Shown piece after piece: positions 15,224-26,115 of a DNA stretch of 64,000 nt. This DNA is from Cellulomonas pakistanensis (GTDB lineage Bacteria > Actinomycetota > Actinomycetes > Actinomycetales > Cellulomonadaceae): assembly GCF_016862755.1 (NCBI RefSeq), contig NZ_BONO01000006.1, positions 62,001 to 126,000 on the forward strand. The letters run 5' to 3'. The notes under the pieces are model-generated. The model ran no database searches. It was not told the DNA's origin and was given only the letters and a program-made list of their open reading frames with translations. The position numbers were made by a program, and so were the translations under genes. How positions within the stretch are numbered: position 1 is the stretch's first letter; each line of letters starts with the position of its first letter.

Positions 15224-17560
15224 ATGACCGACACCCGAACCGCCTACCAGGACGCGACCCTCCCCGTCGCCGACCGCGTGCAGGACCTGCTCGCCCGGAT
15301 GACCGTCGAGGAGAAGGTCGGGCAGATGCTCCAGCTCGACGCCCGGGGCGACTACGCCGACGACATCCTGCACAAGCACGTCGGGTCGATCCTGCACGCC
15401 TCGCCCGAGCGGCTGGCGCACGCCCACGACCTGACGGCCGAGACCCGGCTGCGCATCCCGCTGCTGGTCGGCGAGGACTGCATCCACGGGCACTCGTTCT
15501 TCGTCGGGTCGACCATCTTCCCGACTCAGCTCGGCATGGCGGCGTCCTGGGACGTCGACCTCGTGGAGCAGGTCGCCCGGGTCACCGCCCGCGAGGTCGC
15601 GACGACCGGCGTGCACTGGACGTTCAGCCCGGTGCTCTGCATCGCCCGCGACCTGCGCTGGGGCCGGGTGGACGAGACGTTCGGCGAGGACCCGTTCCTC
15701 ATCGGTGAGCTCGCGTCCGCGATGGTCCGCGGCTACCAGGGCGCCGGCCTCGACGACCCGACGGCGATCCTCGCCACCGCCAAGCACTTCGCCGGCTACT
15801 CCGAGACCCAGGGCGGCCGGGACGCGTCCGAGGCGGACATCTCCCGGCGCAAGCTCCGGTCGTGGTTCCTGCCGCCGTTCGAGCGGGTGGCGCGCGAGGG
15901 CTGCGCCACCTTCATGCTCGGCTACCAGACGATGGACGGCGTCCCGATCACCGTCAACGACTGGCTGCTGAACGACGTGCTGCGCGGCGAGTGGGGCTAC
16001 ACCGGCACCCTCATCACCGACTGGGACAACGTCGGCCGCATGGTGTGGGAGCAGAAGGTGCAGCCCGACCACGCGCACGCCGCCGCGGCCGCCGTGCAGG
16101 CCGGCAACGACATGGTGATGACGACGCCGCAGTTCTTCGCCGGCGCGCTCGAGGCGATCGAGTCCGGGCTGCTCGCGGAGGCCGAGCTCGACGCCGCCGT
16201 CAGCCGCATCCTCACGCTGAAGTTCCGGCTCGGGCTGTTCGAGGACCCGCGCCGGCCCGACCCGGAGGCGCAGGCGACCGTCGTGGGCGCGGCCGCGCAC
16301 GCGGACCTCAACCTGGACGTGGCGCGGCGCTCGCTCGTGCTGCTGCGGAACTCCGGTGTGCTGCCGCTGGCGGGCGGCTTCGACGGCGTGCACGGCGCGG
16401 CGGCGCGGGCGGTCGACGGCGGCGGGGTCCCGGCGGCCGGGGCGCTGCGGGCCTCGGGCGGGGACGAGACCCCGCGCCGGGTCGCGGTCGTGGGCCCGCT
16501 GGCCGACGACCACGAGGCGCACCTCGGCGACTGGGCGGGCAACTCCGGCCAGGCCGACTGGCTGCCCGAGGGGCACCCGCGGGACATGATCGTGACGATC
16601 CTCGACGGCCTGCGGGCGTCCGCGCCGGTCGGCTGGGCCGTGTCGCACAGCCGGGGCGCGGACATCCTCGACCTGGTGCCGGACCCTGCGGGCGAGACCT
16701 ACCCCGACGGGCAGCCGCGGCCGAAGATCGGCGTGCCGGTCGCGCCGGACGAGGCGCTGATCGCGGAGGCCGTGGCCGCGGCCGAGGACGCCGACTACGT
16801 CGTGGCCGTCGTGGGCGACCAGATCCAGCTGGTCGGCGAGGGCCGGTCCACCGCGACGCTCGAGCTCGTCGGCGGCCAGAACGCGCTGCTCGACGCGCTC
16901 GCGGCCACCGGCAAGCCCCTGGTCGTGGTGCTGCTGGCGTCCAAGCCGCTGGTGCTGCCGCCGTCCGCGGCGTCGGCCGACGCGCTGCTCTGGGTGGCGA
17001 ACCCGGGCATGCAGGGCGGCCAGGCGATCGCCGAGGTGCTGCTCGGGCTCACCGAGCCGTCGGGGCGGCTGCCGATCTCGTTCGCGCGGCACGCCGGCCA
17101 GCAGCCGACGTACTACAACCAGATCCGCGGCCAGCACGGCGACCGGTACGCCGACCTCACGCAGGAGCCGGCGTTCGTGTTCGGCGAGGGGCTGTCGTAC
17201 ACGATGGTCGAGTACGCGGACCTGCGGCTGGACCGGGAGACGGCCGCGGTGGGGGACACCGTGCGGGCGACCGTGACGCTCAGCAACACCGGGTCGCGGC
17301 CGGCGCGGGAGACCGTGCAGCTCTACGTGTCCGACGCGGTGACGTCGGTGTCCTGGGCGGAGAAGGAGCTCAAGGCGTACGCGCAGGTGGACGTCGCGCC
17401 GGGGTCGTCCGTGGAGGTGACCGTGGACCTGGCGGTGGCGGACTGCACGATCGTCGACGCCGCGGGCCGGCGGGTCGTGGAGCCGGGGCGGTTCGAGGTG
17501 CTCGTGGGGCGCTCGTCGCGGGACGCGGACCTGCTGCGGGCGGCGTTCGAGGTGCTCTGA
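15224..17560 (+). CDS. Glycoside hydrolase family 3 beta-glucosidase
   Basis: The 778-residue enzyme removes terminal beta-linked glucose from oligosaccharides. It has the GH3 N-terminal barrel with LLVGEDCIHGHSFF, SPVLCIARDLRWGRVDETFG, ATAKHFAGYSETQGG and ITDWDNVGRM, whose Asp266 is the expected nucleophile; then the alpha/beta sandwich and a C-terminal fibronectin-III-like domain (RATVTLSNTGSRPARETVQL). No signal peptide is visible, so it should act on imported oligosaccharides such as cellobiose. GGAAGGA precedes the ATG. A divergent TetR gene and an operator-like repeat suggest substrate-controlled expression. Confidence 0.95.
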   Translation: MTDTRTAYQDATLPVADRVQDLLARMTVEEKVGQMLQLDARGDYADDILHKHVGSILHASPERLAHAHDLTAETRLRIPLLVGEDCIHGHSFFVGSTIFPTQLGMAASWDVDLVEQVARVTAREVATTGVHWTFSPVLCIARDLRWGRVDETFGEDPFLIGELASAMVRGYQGAGLDDPTAILATAKHFAGYSETQGGRDASEADISRRKLRSWFLPPFERVAREGCATFMLGYQTMDGVPITVNDWLLNDVLRGEWGYTGTLITDWDNVGRMVWEQKVQPDHAHAAAAAVQAGNDMVMTTPQFFAGALEAIESGLLAEAELDAAVSRILTLKFRLGLFEDPRRPDPEAQATVVGAAAHADLNLDVARRSLVLLRNSGVLPLAGGFDGVHGAAARAVDGGGVPAAGALRASGGDETPRRVAVVGPLADDHEAHLGDWAGNSGQADWLPEGHPRDMIVTILDGLRASAPVGWAVSHSRGADILDLVPDPAGETYPDGQPRPKIGVPVAPDEALIAEAVAAAEDADYVVAVVGDQIQLVGEGRSTATLELVGGQNALLDALAATGKPLVVVLLASKPLVLPPSAASADALLWVANPGMQGGQAIAEVLLGLTEPSGRLPISFARHAGQQPTYYNQIRGQHGDRYADLTQEPAFVFGEGLSYTMVEYADLRLDRETAAVGDTVRATVTLSNTGSRPARETVQLYVSDAVTSVSWAEKELKAYAQVDVAPGSSVEVTVDLAVADCTIVDAAGRRVVEPGRFEVLVGRSSRDADLLRAAFEVL

Positions 17561-17610
17561 CGGGGCGCGCCGCCCGGGACGGGCCCGCCGCGTCCGAGGT
17601 CGCGCTCGGG

Positions 17611-17683
17611 TGCCCCCAGCAGGACTCGAACCTGCAACCGACGGATTAGAAGGCCGTTGCTCTATCCATTGAGCTATGGAGGC
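17611..17683 (-). tRNA. tRNA-Arg (anticodon UCU)
   Basis: On the minus strand the acceptor GCCTCCA/TGGGGGC (one T-G pair) carries discriminator A. The anticodon loop CTTCTAA gives UCU, and the D-arm TAGCTCAATGGATAGAGCA and T-arm GGTTCGAGTCC are normal. The last anticodon-stem pair (31-39) is a C-U mismatch, which bacterial tRNA-Arg(UCU) normally pairs. Confidence 0.93.
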
Positions 17684-17823
17684 GTCGCCGGGCGCCACCA
17701 GCGGGCCGCGCGTCCGGCGGACCCCAGGGTACGCGCCCGCCGCCGCACCGCCGCGACCACCTCGTCGCAGGTCAGTCGGGGGTCGCACGGCGCGGACGTT
17801 TGGCCGCCCCCGCGTTCACACGA

Positions 17824-17829
17824 GAGGAT
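17824..17829 (+). promoter_or_regulatory. -10 hexamer, leaderless promoter of the first GTPase pair
   Basis: GAGGAT ends 6 nt before GTG 17836. Confidence 0.45.
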
Positions 17830-17835
17830 GACGCC

Positions 17836-19524
17836 GTGAACGTGCAGGCGGAGAGCTCGGCGGCGCGGGACGTCCTCGACCGGCCGCTCGCCGCGACGTC
17901 CCTGCTCGACGCCCTCACCGACCTCCTGCGCGACGTCCGGTCGACCGAGTTCCCGCTCGAGGTGCCCGGCGTCGTGGCCGCGCGCGCGTCCCGGGTCCGC
18001 CTGGTCGACCAGCTCGCCGACCACCTGGTGCCGCGGCTGCGGCAGCTGTCCGCGCCGGCGATCGTCGTGGTCGCGGGGTCGACCGGCGCGGGGAAGTCGA
18101 CGCTGGTGAACTCGCTGGTCGGGACCGAGGTGACGACCGCCGGCGTGCTGCGGCCGACGACCCGCCGTCCCGTCCTGGTGCACCACCCGGAGGACGCCGA
18201 GCTGGTGCGCGAGCACCCGGTGACCGACGCCGTCGAGGTCGTCGCGTCCGAGCGGGTGCCGCGCGGCGTCGCGCTGATGGACGCCCCCGACGTCGACTCG
18301 CTGGAGGAGGCGAACCGGCGCTCGGCGCACCGGCTCCTCGAGGCGGCGGACCTCTGGCTGTTCGTGACGACCGCCGCCCGGTACGGCGACGCGCTGCCCT
18401 GGCGGGTGCTGGCGGGCGCGACCGAGCGCGGCGCCTCCGTCGCCATGGTGCTGAACCGCGTCGACCCGGCGTCGCTGCCGACGGTCCGCGGCGACCTGCT
18501 GGACCGGCTGCGCGCGCACGGCATGCAGGGCTCGCCCCTGTTCGTCGTGCCCGACCTCGGGCCGCACGAGGGGCTGCTCGACCAGGCGCTCGTCGCGCCG
18601 ATCACGCGCTGGCTGACGATGCTCGCGGGCCCCGACCGGGCGCGGACGGTCGTCGCCCGGACGCTGCGGGGGTCGTTCGCCGCGCTGCGGCCGTGGGTCG
18701 ACGAGCTCGTCGACGCGGTCGAGCGGCAGGCGGAGGCCGCCGGCGACGTGCGGGCCGCGCTGGACGACGCCGTGCGGGCGCCCGCCGAGGACGCCCGCCG
18801 GACCATCACCCGCGGCGCCGTGGCGCAGGGTGCGGTGCAGGCGCGCTGGACGGAGCTGACCGCGCCGGGCGCCGCGCTGGCGGGCGTGCTGCGTGGCGGC
18901 GGCCGGGTGGACCGTTCGCGCCGCGCCGGCCGGGACCGCGCCGCCGCCGTCATGCCGCTCGTGCAGGACCTGGTGTCCTCCGCGAGCGCGACGCTGTCGG
19001 CGATCGGCGCCGCCACCGAGACCGCGCTCCGCGACACCCTCGCGAGCGGGTCGACGGCGCGCTCGGCCGCGGAGCTCTGGCCGACGGCCGACCGGGCCGC
19101 GGACCGGCCGCGGGAGGTCGAGCGGGCGGCGCGCGACTGGGTGGGTGCTGCCGTCGAGGTGCTGACCTCCGAGCCCGCCGCCCCCGCGCCGGCGGGCGAT
19201 GACCGGGTCGCGCGCCGCGCCGCCGCGAAGGGCGCGAAGCGCGCCGCCGCCGCGCAGCGCGCGCTCGGCGACGAGGGCCTGGCCGCGCTCGCGCTGGCGT
19301 CCGCCGCCGGGCTGGAGTCCGCCGACCGGATGCTGGTGGACCTGCTCGGCGAGCGGGGCACCGAGGTGGCGGCCGTGCTGCGCGACCGGCTCGCCGAGCA
19401 CGCCGCCGACCAGACCCGGCGCGAGCGCGACGCGGCCGTCGCCGTGCTGGACCGACCGGCGCTGGCCGCGGACGCGGCGTCGACGCTGCGGCTGCGCCTG
19501 GCCGTGATCAAGGGGCTGACATGA
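17836..19524 (+). CDS. Dynamin-like GTPase, pair 1 member A
   Basis: The 562-residue protein carries a G domain: P-loop GSTGAGKST (81-89), switch region GVLRPTTRRPVLVHHP, G3 variant DAPDVDS (149-155) and G4 LNRVD (206-210). The rest is a long helical stalk with many Ala/Arg heptads. The family is the bacterial dynamin-like/YfjP-type large GTPases, whose relatives act at the membrane. Unlike its paralogue at 24064 it has no evident long hydrophobic segment in the C-terminal half. GTG 17836 is chosen because GAGGAT precedes it by 6 nt. It overlaps the next gene by ATGA, so the two are translationally coupled. The cellular role is unknown. Confidence 0.85.
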   Translation: MNVQAESSAARDVLDRPLAATSLLDALTDLLRDVRSTEFPLEVPGVVAARASRVRLVDQLADHLVPRLRQLSAPAIVVVAGSTGAGKSTLVNSLVGTEVTTAGVLRPTTRRPVLVHHPEDAELVREHPVTDAVEVVASERVPRGVALMDAPDVDSLEEANRRSAHRLLEAADLWLFVTTAARYGDALPWRVLAGATERGASVAMVLNRVDPASLPTVRGDLLDRLRAHGMQGSPLFVVPDLGPHEGLLDQALVAPITRWLTMLAGPDRARTVVARTLRGSFAALRPWVDELVDAVERQAEAAGDVRAALDDAVRAPAEDARRTITRGAVAQGAVQARWTELTAPGAALAGVLRGGGRVDRSRRAGRDRAAAVMPLVQDLVSSASATLSAIGAATETALRDTLASGSTARSAAELWPTADRAADRPREVERAARDWVGAAVEVLTSEPAAPAPAGDDRVARRAAAKGAKRAAAAQRALGDEGLAALALASAAGLESADRMLVDLLGERGTEVAAVLRDRLAEHAADQTRRERDAAVAVLDRPALAADAASTLRLRLAVIKGLT

Positions 19525-21086
19525 CCGAGCCGCGCACGGGCGCGACGCCCGCCGACGACGCACCGACGACCGCGGCGGACGGCGCCGCGGTGCCCCCGGT
19601 CGAGGCCGACCCGCGCAGCGACACCGCCGCGCTCACCCGCCGCCTCGCACGGCTGGACGAGGCGCTGGCGGTGGGTGGCGACCGCATCGACCCGGCCGTC
19701 GCCACGCGCGTCCGCGCGATCGGCGACCAGGTGCGGTCGCGGCTGGCGCTCGGCGTCGACCACACCGTCGTCGCGCTGCTCGGCGGCACCGGCTCCGGCA
19801 AGTCGAGCCTGTTCAACGAGATCTGCGGGCTCGAGTTCGCCGAGGTCGGCGTGAAGCGGCCGACGACCTCGCAGCCGACCGCGTGCGTGTGGGGGACCGG
19901 CGGGGAACGGCTGCTCGACTGGCTCGACGTGGCGGACGACCGGCGGATCGAGCGGGAGAGCGCCCTCGACGGCGACACCGAGGCGCCGCTGCGCGGGCTC
20001 GTGCTGCTCGACCTGCCCGACCACGACTCCATCGAGGACGCGCACCGCGAGGCCGTCGACCGGCTGCTGCCGATGGCCGACCTGCTCATCTGGGTCGTCG
20101 ACCCGCAGAAGTACGCCGACGACTCGCTGCACTCCGGCTACCTGCGCGGGCTCGTCGGCCACGAGGGCGCGATGCTCGTCGTGCTGAACCAGGTGGACAC
20201 CGTGCCGGCGGAGCAGCGCGAGGCGCTGGTCGCGGACGTCGGGAGGCTGCTCGCCGCCGACGGGCTGGAGGGCGTGCCGGTCCGCGCCACGTCCGCGCGC
20301 ACCGGCGAGGGGGTCGCCGAGATGCGGGACACGCTCGCGGAGGTCGTCGGCCGGCAGAGCCTCGCCGCCCGGCGCGCGTCCGCCGAGATCGCCGACGCGG
20401 CGCGGCTGGTGCAGGGCCAGGTCGGCGACGAGGAGCCGCCCGCCGACGCGCTCGACGTCACCCCGGTCGCCGTCACGCTCGCGCACGCCGCGGGGCTGCC
20501 GGCGCTCGCCGACGCGGTCGCCGCGGTGGTCCGCGGCAGCGCGACGACCGTGCCGGAGCTCGTCTCCGTGCAGTCCGGGACCGTCGCGCTCGCCCGTTCG
20601 CAGTGGACCGACGCGGTGACCGCGCGGCTGCCGCGCCGCTGGGTGGAGTCCGTGCGCGGCGCGCTGTCCGGGACGGACGACATCCGGGCGGCGGCCGACG
20701 AGGCGCTGTCGAAGGTCGCCGTCGTGACGCGGCGGTCGCGGCTCGCCGTCGCGCTGCTCGTCCTGGCCGTGGTGCTCGGCGTGGGGGCGCTCGCTGCCGC
20801 GGGCGCGGGCGCGTGGCGGACCTGGGGCGAGGGGACGGGGCCGGAGGAGCTGCTGCGGATCGCGTGGCCGCTGGCCGCCGGGCTCGCGGTGCTGGCCCTG
20901 CTCTGCGCCTGGCTCGCGGTGCGGGCGCGGCGGTCGGCCGCGGCGCGCCGCGCCGAGCGGGTGCGGCGGGACGGGCGCGAGGCGCTCGAGGGCGTCGCCC
21001 GGCAGTGCCTGGCCGAGCCGACCGCGACGGTGCTCGCGGCGCACCGGCGGGTGCGGGAGCTCGCCGCGGGGGCGCGGGAGGGCTGA
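19521..21086 (+). CDS. Membrane-anchored GTPase, pair 1 member B
   Basis: The 521-residue protein has P-loop GGTGSGKSS (88-96), G3 variant DLPDHDS (164-170), a conserved DLLIWVVDPQKYAD stretch, G4 LNQVD (222-226) and a TSARTGEG G5-like motif. Two hydrophobic helices lie in the C-terminal fifth (LAVALLVLAVVLGVGALAAA and the AWPLAAGLAVLALLCAW region), so it is probably a membrane protein with a cytoplasmic G domain. It starts inside the stop of member A. The two probably form a hetero-oligomer, as inferred for other tandem bacterial dynamin-like pairs such as IniA/IniC. A second A-B pair lies 3 kb downstream. Confidence 0.85.
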   Translation: MTEPRTGATPADDAPTTAADGAAVPPVEADPRSDTAALTRRLARLDEALAVGGDRIDPAVATRVRAIGDQVRSRLALGVDHTVVALLGGTGSGKSSLFNEICGLEFAEVGVKRPTTSQPTACVWGTGGERLLDWLDVADDRRIERESALDGDTEAPLRGLVLLDLPDHDSIEDAHREAVDRLLPMADLLIWVVDPQKYADDSLHSGYLRGLVGHEGAMLVVLNQVDTVPAEQREALVADVGRLLAADGLEGVPVRATSARTGEGVAEMRDTLAEVVGRQSLAARRASAEIADAARLVQGQVGDEEPPADALDVTPVAVTLAHAAGLPALADAVAAVVRGSATTVPELVSVQSGTVALARSQWTDAVTARLPRRWVESVRGALSGTDDIRAAADEALSKVAVVTRRSRLAVALLVLAVVLGVGALAAAGAGAWRTWGEGTGPEELLRIAWPLAAGLAVLALLCAWLAVRARRSAAARRAERVRRDGREALEGVARQCLAEPTATVLAAHRRVRELAAGAREG

Positions 21087-21281
21087 GGTCCGGTCCCCGT
21101 CGCGGGGTGGCGGCGGGCGGTCGTGCGGGACGCCGAGCGGGCGGCGAGTCCTCCACAGGGGCGGGGGTCTGCGTCGTCCCCAGGACCGGGGCCGCGCGTC
21201 GTCGCGGCCGGCGTCCGGTGCGGCAGCGTCGTGCCCACGGCCGGCCCGTCGGGGCGCCGGCCCCGGGCACCAGGAGGACGC

Positions 21282-21806
21282 ATGGCGGTCAACGAGCTCT
21301 CGGTCACGGTGGTCGGCTGGGTCGGCAGCGACCCGGTCTGCTACCGCGACGACGGGCAGGTCCCGTTCACCAAGTTCCGGCTCGCGAGCACGCCGCGGGT
21401 GTACGACCGGGACCAGGACGGCTACGTCGACGCCGACACGAGCTGGTTCACGGTCAAGACGTTCCGGCACCTCGCGCTCAACGTCGCGGAGGCGGTGCGC
21501 CGGGGCGAGCCGGTGGTCGTGCACGGGCGGCTCCGGCTGGCCGACTGGGTCAGCCCGGAGGGGCTGCCGCGCACGACCGCCGAGCTCACCGCCGACGCGG
21601 TCGGGCACGACCTGTCCCGCGGGACGACCCGGTTCACGCGCACCGTGCACCACGCGCGCACGGCGGCGGGGGCCGACGGGGAGCGCCCGCCCGCGGGCGG
21701 CGACGGCGCGGTGCCGGCGGCGGCCGAGGCGCAGCCCGTCGACCTGAGCCGCGCGGTCGAGCTGCCGGACGACGACGACGGCCCGGCGGCGGCGCTGACC
21801 GCGTGA
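21282..21806 (+). CDS. ssb: Single-stranded DNA-binding protein (accessory type)
   Basis: The 174-residue protein has a complete SSB OB fold: VNELSVTVVGWVGSDPV, FTKFRLASTPRVYD, TSWFTVKTFRHLALNVAEAV and GEPVVVHGRLRLADW. It should bind ssDNA as a tetramer. The C-terminal tail is acidic (DDDDGPAAALTA) but lacks the terminal DDDIPF-like tip that recruits replication proteins, so it is probably a secondary SSB. A strong AGGAGG lies 8 nt before the ATG. It sits between a GTPase pair and ettA, an arrangement repeated on neither side. Confidence 0.9.
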   Translation: MAVNELSVTVVGWVGSDPVCYRDDGQVPFTKFRLASTPRVYDRDQDGYVDADTSWFTVKTFRHLALNVAEAVRRGEPVVVHGRLRLADWVSPEGLPRTTAELTADAVGHDLSRGTTRFTRTVHHARTAAGADGERPPAGGDGAVPAAAEAQPVDLSRAVELPDDDDGPAAALTA

Positions 21807-21849
21807 CCGCGGCGGGCGGGTCGCCGCGCTCCGGACCCGGGCGGTCGGG

Positions 21850-22000
21850 CCCGGCGGCTCGGTCGGCCCGGCGCCTCGGTCCCGGCGCCTCGGTCCCGGC
21901 GGCTCGGTCGGCCCGGCGCCTCGGCCCCGGCGACCTGGCGGCTCGGCACCGGCGGCGGGGCGGCTCGCACTCCGCGGCCCGGCGGCTCGGTCCCCGCGGG
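21850..22000. repeat. GC-only degenerate tandem repeats upstream of ettA
   Basis: A 30-bp sequence at 21850-21879 recurs exactly at 21895-21924; between and after them are shorter variants of CCCGGCGCCTCGGT and CGGCGGCTCGG until about 22000. This is part of a 371-bp stretch (21807-22177) without a gene. TAGGCT at 22011-22016 may be the -10 of ettA with a long leader. Confidence 0.75.
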
Positions 22001-22177
22001 CCGGATCGCCTAGGCTGGGGGATCGCGCCGTCGCCCGGCGCCGCCCGCCCGCACCGGCCGCGCCCCACGCGCGCCGGCTGCCCCCGCGGACGGCCGCCGC
22101 GACGAGCCGGCACCCGCGAGGGCGCCCGGCGCGCGCGACACCGGACAACCGACGACCCCGAGGCGGACGAGAAGCCA

Positions 22178-23860
<1,683 letters not shown>

Positions 23861-23879
23861 CCGACCCCGCACCACCGCG

Positions 23880-23912
23880 CCGGCCGCCGCTCCCCCCGGG
23901 GACGGCGGCCGG
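23880..23912 (+). terminator. Hairpin after ettA
   Basis: CCGGCCGCCG (23880-23889) pairs with CGGCGGCCGG (23903-23912) across a 13-nt loop, 20 bp past the ettA stop. Confidence 0.6.
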
Positions 23913-23916
23913 TGGC

Positions 23917-24051
23917 GTCCCGGCAGGTGGGGGACTGCCGCGGCCGGCAGAGCGGCCGGCGTCCCGGCGGGTGGGGGACGGCCGCGGGCGGCGAGGCGGC
24001 CGGCGTCCCGGCGGCCGACGTCCCGGCGGGTGGGGGACGGCCGCGGGCGGC
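23917..24051. repeat. Degenerate 32-bp tandem repeats upstream of the second GTPase pair
   Basis: A 32-bp unit occurs exactly at 23961-23992 and 24020-24051, and with several changes at 23917-23948. Each contains GTCCCGGC, a GGTGGGGGAC core and a GC-rich end. The last copy abuts the CAGGAT promoter of the GTPase gene. Confidence 0.85.
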
Positions 24052-24056
24052 AGGAT
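24051..24056 (+). promoter_or_regulatory. -10 hexamer, leaderless promoter of the second GTPase pair
   Basis: CAGGAT ends 7 nt before ATG 24064 and overlaps the last base of the final 32-bp repeat. Confidence 0.45.
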
Positions 24057-24063
24057 GGGCCGC

Positions 24064-26115
24064 ATGGTCGACGACACCCCCACGCCGGCTGCCGCCGCGG
24101 TGACCGGCGCGGACGCCGCCCTCGCGGACGCCCTGGAGCGCCTGCACGCCCGGCTCCGCGACCTCGCCCTGCCGCTCGACGCCCCCGGCGCCGCGCAGGC
24201 CCGCGCCGACCGCCGCGCCGCGCTCGACCAGCTCGACGACTACCTGCTGCCGCGCCTGCGCTCCGTCGGGGCGCCGCTGCTCGTGGTGGTGGGCGGCTCG
24301 ACCGGCGCCGGGAAGTCGACGCTGGTCAACTCGCTGCTCGGCGAGCGGGTCAGCGACCCGGGCGTGCTGCGGCCGACCACCCGGTCGCCGGTGCTGGTGC
24401 ACCACCCCCTCGACGGCGGCTGGTTCACGGGCGACCGGGTGCTCCCCGGGCTGGCGCGGCTCGTCGGCGACCGCGGCGCCGCGGACGGGGCGGGCCCCGA
24501 GGGCACCGCGGCCGTCCGCCTCGTGCCCAGCGCCGCCCTGCCGCGCGGCCTCGCGCTGCTCGACGCCCCTGACGTGGACTCGGTGGAGGAGGCGAACCGC
24601 CGCCTGGCGGCCCAGCTGCTCGCGGCGGCCGACCTCTGGCTGTTCGTCACCACCGCCGCGCGGTACGCCGACGCCGTGCCGTGGGACCTGCTGCACTCGG
24701 CCGCGGAGCGGCACGCGCAGGTCGCGCTGGTCGTCGACCGGGTGGACCCGGGCGCCGAGCCGGTCGTCGCGGATCTGCGCCGGATGCTCGACGCGAACGG
24801 CCTGGGCGGTTCGCCGCTGTTCGCGGTCGAGGAGGGGCTGGGCGACGACGGGCTGCTGCCCGAGGCCGCGGTCGGCGAGGTCGCGGCCTGGCTGTCCGAC
24901 CTCGGCGGGGACGCGGCGGCGCGGCGCGCGGTCGCCGTCGCGACCCGGGACGGCGTGGTCGACGACCTGGCCCGGCGCGGCGTGCTGCTCGCGCAGGCGG
25001 CCGACGCGCAGGTGGTGGCGGACGCCCGGATGCGGGACGCCGTCGCCCGCGCCTACGCCGACGCGGCGACGCAGGTGGCCGTCGCGACCTCGGACGGCGC
25101 CATGCTGCGCGGCGAGGTGCTGGCCCGCTGGCAGGAGCTCGTCGGGACCGGCGACCTGCTGCGATCCGTCGAGCGCGGGGTCGGGCGGGTGCGCGACGCG
25201 GTCGTCGGGTTCCTCCGCGGGCGCCCCGCGGCCACCCCGCCGGTCGAGCAGGCCATCGCCCACGGGCTCGCCGCGGTCGTGCTGGACGCCGCCGACGCCG
25301 CGGCCGAGCGCACGCACGCCGCCTGGCGCGGCGACCCGGCGGGCGCCGCGCTGCTGCCCGACCTCGGCCTGTCCCGGTCGTCGGCGTCGCTGCGGGCGGA
25401 CGTCGACCGGGAGATCCGCGGCTGGCAGTCCGACGTGCTCGAGCTGGTCGGCGAGCAGGGGGCGCAGCGGCGCGGCACGGCGCGGGCGCTGTCGTTCGGC
25501 GTCAACGCGCTCGGGGTGAGCCTCATGGTGCTGGCGTTCGCGTCGACGGGCGGGCTCACGGGCATCGAGGTCGGCATCGCCGGCGGGACGGCGGTCGTGG
25601 CGCAGAAGCTGCTGGAGGCGGTGTTCGGCGACGACGCGGTGCGCCGGCTGACCGCCGCGGCGCGCGAGCGGCTGGACGCGCGGGTGCGCGGCGTCCTCGA
25701 CGGCGAGGCCGCCCGGTACACGTCGCAGCTCGACGCGCTGGTGGTGTCCGGCGGGGAGGCGCTGCGGTCGGCGGCGCTCGCGGTCGAGGCGGCCGCGCGG
25801 GGCGAGCGGGCCGGGCGCGGGGCGGACGACGCCGAGGGTCCGGACGGGGCCGCGGGTGCGCCCACGCCGGGCGGTGCGCTCGCGCCGGGCGGTGCGCTCG
25901 CGTCGGGCGGTGCACCTGCGCCGGCCGGGCACCCCGCGGCGAGCCTGCGGGGCGCGGAGCGGTGGCGTGCGACGGGGTCGCGGGGTGGTCCGCGCGTCCC
26001 GGGCGCCGGTGGCGCGGGCGCGGCGGCCGGCGGGGACCCGTCCGCGGCCGGTGACGCCGAGCGCCCCCGTGGCGGATTCTGGCGCCGGCTGCTCGGCCGG
26101 GAGGACCGCGGATGA
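24064..26115 (+). CDS. Dynamin-like GTPase, pair 2 member A
   Basis: The 683-residue protein is paralogous to the one at 17836: P-loop GSTGAGKST (78-86), GVLRPTTRSPVLVHHP, DAPDVDS (167-173), VVDRVD (223-228) and the shared ADLWLFVTTAARYADAVPW. Two-thirds along is a hydrophobic stretch (ALGVSLMVLAFASTGG followed by an IEVGIAGGTAVVA segment) that could insert in the membrane like a dynamin paddle. A low-complexity tail includes three 18-nt repeats encoding PGGALA-type units, and it ends with a basic FWRRLLGRED. It overlaps member B by ATGA. Confidence 0.85.
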   Translation: MVDDTPTPAAAAVTGADAALADALERLHARLRDLALPLDAPGAAQARADRRAALDQLDDYLLPRLRSVGAPLLVVVGGSTGAGKSTLVNSLLGERVSDPGVLRPTTRSPVLVHHPLDGGWFTGDRVLPGLARLVGDRGAADGAGPEGTAAVRLVPSAALPRGLALLDAPDVDSVEEANRRLAAQLLAAADLWLFVTTAARYADAVPWDLLHSAAERHAQVALVVDRVDPGAEPVVADLRRMLDANGLGGSPLFAVEEGLGDDGLLPEAAVGEVAAWLSDLGGDAAARRAVAVATRDGVVDDLARRGVLLAQAADAQVVADARMRDAVARAYADAATQVAVATSDGAMLRGEVLARWQELVGTGDLLRSVERGVGRVRDAVVGFLRGRPAATPPVEQAIAHGLAAVVLDAADAAAERTHAAWRGDPAGAALLPDLGLSRSSASLRADVDREIRGWQSDVLELVGEQGAQRRGTARALSFGVNALGVSLMVLAFASTGGLTGIEVGIAGGTAVVAQKLLEAVFGDDAVRRLTAAARERLDARVRGVLDGEAARYTSQLDALVVSGGEALRSAALAVEAAARGERAGRGADDAEGPDGAAGAPTPGGALAPGGALASGGAPAPAGHPAASLRGAERWRATGSRGGPRVPGAGGAGAAAGGDPSAAGDAERPRGGFWRRLLGREDRG

